9,816 nucleotides of DNA from Opitutaceae bacterium (GTDB taxonomy: Bacteria > Verrucomicrobiota > Verrucomicrobiia > Opitutales > Opitutaceae), in NCBI GenBank assembly GCA_029979145.1, contig JAPOIC010000059.1, positions 1-9,816 on the forward strand, read 5' to 3'. A program made the position numbers and the translations under genes. Numbering within the stretch: the stretch's first letter is position 1; every line of letters starts with the position of its first letter. The notes beneath the pieces are model-generated. The model did no database searches, was not told the origin of the DNA, and worked only from the letters and a program-made list of their open reading frames with translations. Shown here piece by piece: positions 7,231 to 9,816 of this stretch.

Positions 7231-7334
7231 GCGCGGGATCAAAGGTGGCGGGCGGGGCGCGGGCAATTGCTTTCCCGTAAATATCGCCAGCGCGCGCTTG
7301 CCGGGCGCGGGTGCATCATGAAGCATGCGGGCCG
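7231..7334. promoter_or_regulatory. Divergent intergenic region, probable shared promoter area
   Basis: These 104 bp separate the start codons of the secreted propeller gene (minus) and the DegT aminotransferase (plus), so promoters for both should lie here or extend into the genes. The only AT-rich patch is around 7264-7286 (CAATTGCTTTCCCGTAAATA). I could not find a -35/-10 pair with normal spacing on either strand, and no operator palindrome is evident. The region is assigned by gene layout only. Confidence 0.3.
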
Positions 7335-8573
7335 ATGTCCGCCACGCTCCGCCCCCGCCCTGTTCCCGGCCTTGGTTGCAACGCCTACGGCAAGGAAGAG
7401 GAAGAACTGGTCCTTGATGTTCTCCGCCGCAAGGAGCCCTTCCGCTACTACGGGCTGAACCCGCAGTCGCCGCCGCCGATGGTGGCGACGTTGGAGAAGG
7501 AAATGTGCGCTTTCATCGGGACGGATTACGCCCTCGCCGTGTCGAGCGGCACCGCGGCATTGGAAGTCGCGTATGCGGCGATCGGTCTTGGGCCGGGCGA
7601 CGAGGTGATTGTGCCCGCGTGGAGCTGGGTGTCGTGCGTGACCGCGATCATGCGGGTGGGCGCGCGACCGGTGTTCTGCGAAATTGACGACACCTTGAAC
7701 ATTGACCCGGCGGAAATCGACCGGCTGATCACGCCGAACACCAAGGCCGTGTCGGTCATCCATTACCAAGGCGTGGCCTCCCCGATGGACGAGATCGTGC
7801 ATGCGGCGCACCGCAAGGGCCTCTTTGTCGTCGAGGACTGCGCGCAGTCGCTTGGCGCCACCTACCGCGGCCGGCAGATCGGCAGCTGGGGCGACGTGGC
7901 GATCTTCAGTTTCCAATACAACAAGACCGCGACCTGCGGCGAGGGCGGCATGGTCGTGACCCGCGACCAGCGCATCTACGAACGCGCGGTGCGGCTGCAC
8001 GACCTCGGCAACTACCGGCCCTTCCACGCGGCGATCGTGACGCCGCGCGAACCCGCGTTTGCCGGTGGCCAGTTCCGCATGAGCGAGCTCGCGGCCGCGG
8101 TGGCGCTGGCGCAGCTGCGCAAGATTCCCGCGATCAAGGCTCACTGCCGCGCGGTGCAGGCGCGCGTGCTGGCGAAGATCGCCGGCCTGGAGGGCATCGG
8201 CGTGCGCCGCGTGCCGGATCCGGAGGGCGATTTTGGGTTCGAACCCTATCTGCTGTTCGCCGACCCCGCCAAGGTCGCGCCCTTCCAGGAAAAACTGAAT
8301 GCGCGCAACGTGAATTGCGGCGCCCGCACTGGCTCCTACGGCCAATACAATCGCGAATACGTGAAGACCGGCCAGGTGCACCACCCGGCGCTGTCGCCCT
8401 TCAAAGATTTCAAGGAGTGGCCGGCCCCGGGATATCGGGCGGTGGATTTCCCCAAGACCGAGGCGCTGACGAGCCGCTGGATGGCGCTGCCGATCGGCTG
8501 GCTCTACACGATGGAGGACGCCGACTACATCGCCGACGCCATCGTGGCGGTGCACGCCGAGGTCTTTGGCTGA
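7335..8573 (+). CDS. DegT/DnrJ/EryC1/StrS-family PLP-dependent aminotransferase
   Basis: A 412-residue cytoplasmic PLP aminotransferase of the sugar/cyclitol type, expected to transfer an amino group (often from Glu or Gln) to a keto-sugar or inosose. Numbering from ATG 7335: SSGTAAL (70-76) is the phosphate-binding motif; VEDCAQSLGA (166-175) carries the Asp (D168) that pairs with the PLP pyridine nitrogen and the conserved Gln171; FSFQYNKTATCGEGG (191-205) holds the Schiff-base Lys197. The FRYYG motif near residue 36 and HDLGNYRP after the Lys are also usual for the family. Length is normal to slightly long. A GTG start at 7311 would add eight residues (HHEACGP), but ATG 7335 fits the family N-terminus better. 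No ribosome binding site is clear. It is divergent from the propeller operon and convergent, with a 17-bp gap, to the VF530 gene. The substrate is unknown. The family includes aminotransferases for nucleotide-sugars and for scyllo-inosose, and nothing here decides between them. Confidence 0.92.
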   Translation: MSATLRPRPVPGLGCNAYGKEEEELVLDVLRRKEPFRYYGLNPQSPPPMVATLEKEMCAFIGTDYALAVSSGTAALEVAYAAIGLGPGDEVIVPAWSWVSCVTAIMRVGARPVFCEIDDTLNIDPAEIDRLITPNTKAVSVIHYQGVASPMDEIVHAAHRKGLFVVEDCAQSLGATYRGRQIGSWGDVAIFSFQYNKTATCGEGGMVVTRDQRIYERAVRLHDLGNYRPFHAAIVTPREPAFAGGQFRMSELAAAVALAQLRKIPAIKAHCRAVQARVLAKIAGLEGIGVRRVPDPEGDFGFEPYLLFADPAKVAPFQEKLNARNVNCGARTGSYGQYNREYVKTGQVHHPALSPFKDFKEWPAPGYRAVDFPKTEALTSRWMALPIGWLYTMEDADYIADAIVAVHAEVFG

Positions 8574-8590
8574 GCCCGACGTGGCGGTGT

Positions 8591-8839
8591 TCAGACCGGG
8601 TCAGTCGTCCGACCGGCATCGCCCGTCGCGCGCACATGCTGCACGTAAAGTCGCTCGACCTTGGTGCGCGCCCACGGGGTGCGGCGCAGGAACTGCAGGC
8701 TGGATTTGACGCTGGGGTCGAACTTGAAGCAGCGCACGTCGACCTCGCGGGCCAGCCCCGCCCAGCCGCGGGCGGCGACGAGGGTGGTCACGATGGTTTC
8801 AAGCGTGACGCCGTGCAGCGGATCGCGGGAAGCGTGCAT
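8591..8839 (-). CDS. VF530-family (DUF2132) small protein
   Basis: An 82-residue protein matching the VF530 family closely: DPLHGVTLETIVTTLV (6-21), then RGWAGLAREVDVRCFKFDPSVKSSL with the hallmark 'RCF-x-x-[DN]PS-x-KSSL' segment, then QFLRRTPWARTKVERLY. The family is a small helical fold described as DNA-binding from structure; its cellular role is not established. The last ~14 residues (HVRATGDAGRTTDPV) are a poorly conserved tail. The start ATG 8839 was chosen because family members begin just before DPLHGV. A TTG at 8890 would give 17 more low-complexity residues and overlap the dioxygenase stop as TTGA, which looks coincidental but could allow coupling. It lies 47 bp downstream of the PhyH dioxygenase gene and may be co-transcribed with it. 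Its 3' end faces the aminotransferase, with no terminator hairpin visible in the 17-bp gap. Confidence 0.85.
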   Translation of the reverse strand: MHASRDPLHGVTLETIVTTLVAARGWAGLAREVDVRCFKFDPSVKSSLQFLRRTPWARTKVERLYVQHVRATGDAGRTTDPV

Positions 8840-8886
8840 GGCGTGACGATGCGGGTTTGGCGCGCCGGGTCGAGCCCGGTCGCGGC

Positions 8887-9678
8887 TCAACCGTAGGCGC
8901 CGATGCCGTGGAGGCCGAGGATGCGCTTGCGAACGGGGTTGGCACGGGCGAGCACGTCCTCCGGCATCCGGTAGTTCACGAACGGGTAGAAGCGCTGGGC
9001 AATGAAACGGCGCGCGTAGGGCGTCTGGATGACCCAGCGGATGCGGCCGTCGGAGGTGTTGGGGCCGCCGCGGTGCCAGGTCTGGTCGTTCCAGAGCACG
9101 CAGGTGCCGGCCTTGCCGGTGGACTTCACCATGTGTTTGCCCTCGTAGACCGGGTTGCCGTTGGCGTCGTTGTCGGACTCGCGCGGGTTGCGGCCGGCGC
9201 GGTGGCTGCCGGGGATGAACTCCGTGGGCCCGAGGGCCTCGTCCACGTCGTCGAGGTAGTAGTTCACGTTGATCGCAAACGTGGGCATGGGGATGCGCGG
9301 GTCGAGCGGCACGCCGTCGGGCCGGGGAAACCGCACGACGTCGTCGGCGTGCCAGAAGCTGATGGTCTTGCCCGGGAAGGTGCGGAGCGCGCTGTTGGCG
9401 ATGAGGTGATAGTCCTCGCCGAGGATCGCGGCCATGAGCGACGCGATGCCGGGGTGATCGATGAGCGCCTCGAATTCCTCGCCGTATTCAAACATCTTCG
9501 GCCGCCAGATCTCCTGCATGTGATACAGGTCGGCCTCGGGGCTGTGGGTCTCGAAGGCGCGGGCGACGCCGGCCTTGAGCACGGCGCATTCCTCGGGAGA
9601 GAGGATGTTGGGGAGAATCAGGAAACCGTCGCGCTCAAACTGCGCCAAAAGTTCCGGGGTGGGGGTGACGACGGGCAT
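8887..9678 (-). CDS. Phytanoyl-CoA dioxygenase (PhyH) family Fe(II)/2-oxoglutarate oxygenase
   Basis: A 263-residue cytoplasmic oxygenase of the PhyH family, coupling 2-oxoglutarate decarboxylation to hydroxylation of an unknown small molecule. The N-terminus FERDGFLILPNILSPEEC (14-31) is the typical PhyH opening. The iron-binding facial triad is visible as H110 and D112 (SFWHADD) and H202 (DQTWHRGGPN). R212 or R214 (DGRIRWV) is placed to hold the 2-oxoglutarate carboxylate. LGPTEFIPGSHR (149-160) is the conserved double-stranded beta-helix strand before the distal His. Length is normal for the family. The start is ATG 9678; a GGAAGG stretch lies about 16 nt upstream, too far for a good Shine-Dalgarno. 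No signal peptide. Verrucomicrobial genomes often carry several such genes near carbohydrate loci (recalled knowledge). Here it is followed by the VF530 gene. Substrate cannot be inferred. Confidence 0.92.
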   Translation of the reverse strand: MPVVTPTPELLAQFERDGFLILPNILSPEECAVLKAGVARAFETHSPEADLYHMQEIWRPKMFEYGEEFEALIDHPGIASLMAAILGEDYHLIANSALRTFPGKTISFWHADDVVRFPRPDGVPLDPRIPMPTFAINVNYYLDDVDEALGPTEFIPGSHRAGRNPRESDNDANGNPVYEGKHMVKSTGKAGTCVLWNDQTWHRGGPNTSDGRIRWVIQTPYARRFIAQRFYPFVNYRMPEDVLARANPVRKRILGLHGIGAYG

Positions 9679-9790
9679 GGGAAGAAAGGGACGTCCTTCC
9701 CAAGTCGAGCCGCGTCACAGAGTCACGGCAAAAATGGATGGAGGCGCGGGAATGTGTGCGAACATGCATTGGGGCGAGGGGAGGGGGGTG

Positions 9791-9816
9791 TTTAGCCACG
9801 AAGGACACTAAGGGCG
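9791..9816. repeat. Dispersed-repeat fragment at window end (AGCCACGAAGGACACTAAGG type)
   Basis: The last 26 bases, TTTAGCCACGAAGGACACTA onward, resemble the 31-bp arms at 5050-5183 (CCACGAA-GGACAC shared apart from one base) and are probably the start of another repeat cut by the window edge. The rest of 9679-9790, upstream of the dioxygenase gene, is non-coding. It contains a GTCAC-AGA-GTCAC direct repeat near 9714-9726 but no promoter pair I could support. Confidence 0.55.

Noticed and set aside
7264..7286. A sigma-70 promoter in the AT-rich patch (TTGCTT and TAAATA)
   Set aside because: The two boxes are only about 5 bp apart, far from the required 16-18 bp, so no promoter pair is called.
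6139..7458. A 439-codon open frame on the plus strand opposite the secreted propeller gene
   Set aside because: Composition (V, G, A, R, D) is typical of antisense reading in high-GC DNA, there is no motif, and it overlaps both the propeller gene and the aminotransferase start.
7239..8555. A 438-codon open frame on the minus strand opposite the aminotransferase
   Set aside because: Antisense to a gene with a full DegT active site; low-complexity R/H/A/G composition.
8857..9795. A 312-codon open frame on the plus strand opposite the dioxygenase
   Set aside because: Antisense to a PhyH protein with an intact iron-binding triad; V/G/A/E-rich without a recognisable domain.

Overview
The window is GC-rich DNA with the gene content and intergenic repeats typical of Verrucomicrobiota. 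My best guess is the Opitutaceae or a close relative. This is inferred from a heparinase II/III, isochorismatase-fold and sulfatase set, large paralogous propeller proteins, a PhyH dioxygenase, and short intergenic repeats of the 'CCACGAATGGACACGAAT' and 'AGCCGCAGATGAACACAGA' types. It is not proven from a marker gene.

Layout, left to right. (1) Positions 1-2982, plus strand: a compact cluster holding a heparinase II/III-like polysaccharide lyase (5' end outside the window), an isochorismatase-fold hydrolase with an altered active site, and the first ~90 residues of a formylglycine sulfatase, cut off near 2896-2910. (2) Positions 2775-7230, minus strand: a secreted propeller-like protein of 680 aa, then an intergenic region filled by a perfect 31-bp inverted repeat, then a second propeller-like paralogue of 643 aa without a signal peptide, then a small two-helix membrane protein coupled by an ATGA overlap. 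That small gene also loses its natural end at 2896-2910, so two genes run tail-to-tail into one junction. (3) Positions 7335-8573, plus strand: a DegT/DnrJ/EryC1-type PLP aminotransferase, divergent from the propeller genes. (4) Positions 8591-9678, minus strand: a PhyH-family Fe(II)/2-oxoglutarate dioxygenase followed by a small VF530-family protein. (5) Positions 9679-9816: non-coding, ending in another dispersed-repeat fragment.

How the genes may work together: the left cluster looks like part of a locus for breaking down an acidic, possibly sulfated polysaccharide (lyase plus sulfatase). The aminotransferase and dioxygenase could act on sugar or cyclitol intermediates, but the sequence does not fix any substrate. 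The propeller proteins have no assigned function. I do not see a clear new defence, mobile or biosynthetic system. The most unusual points are the double-truncation junction, the inverted repeat that forms the 5' boundary of a duplicated gene, and the isochorismatase-fold enzyme with His in place of the usual catalytic Asp.
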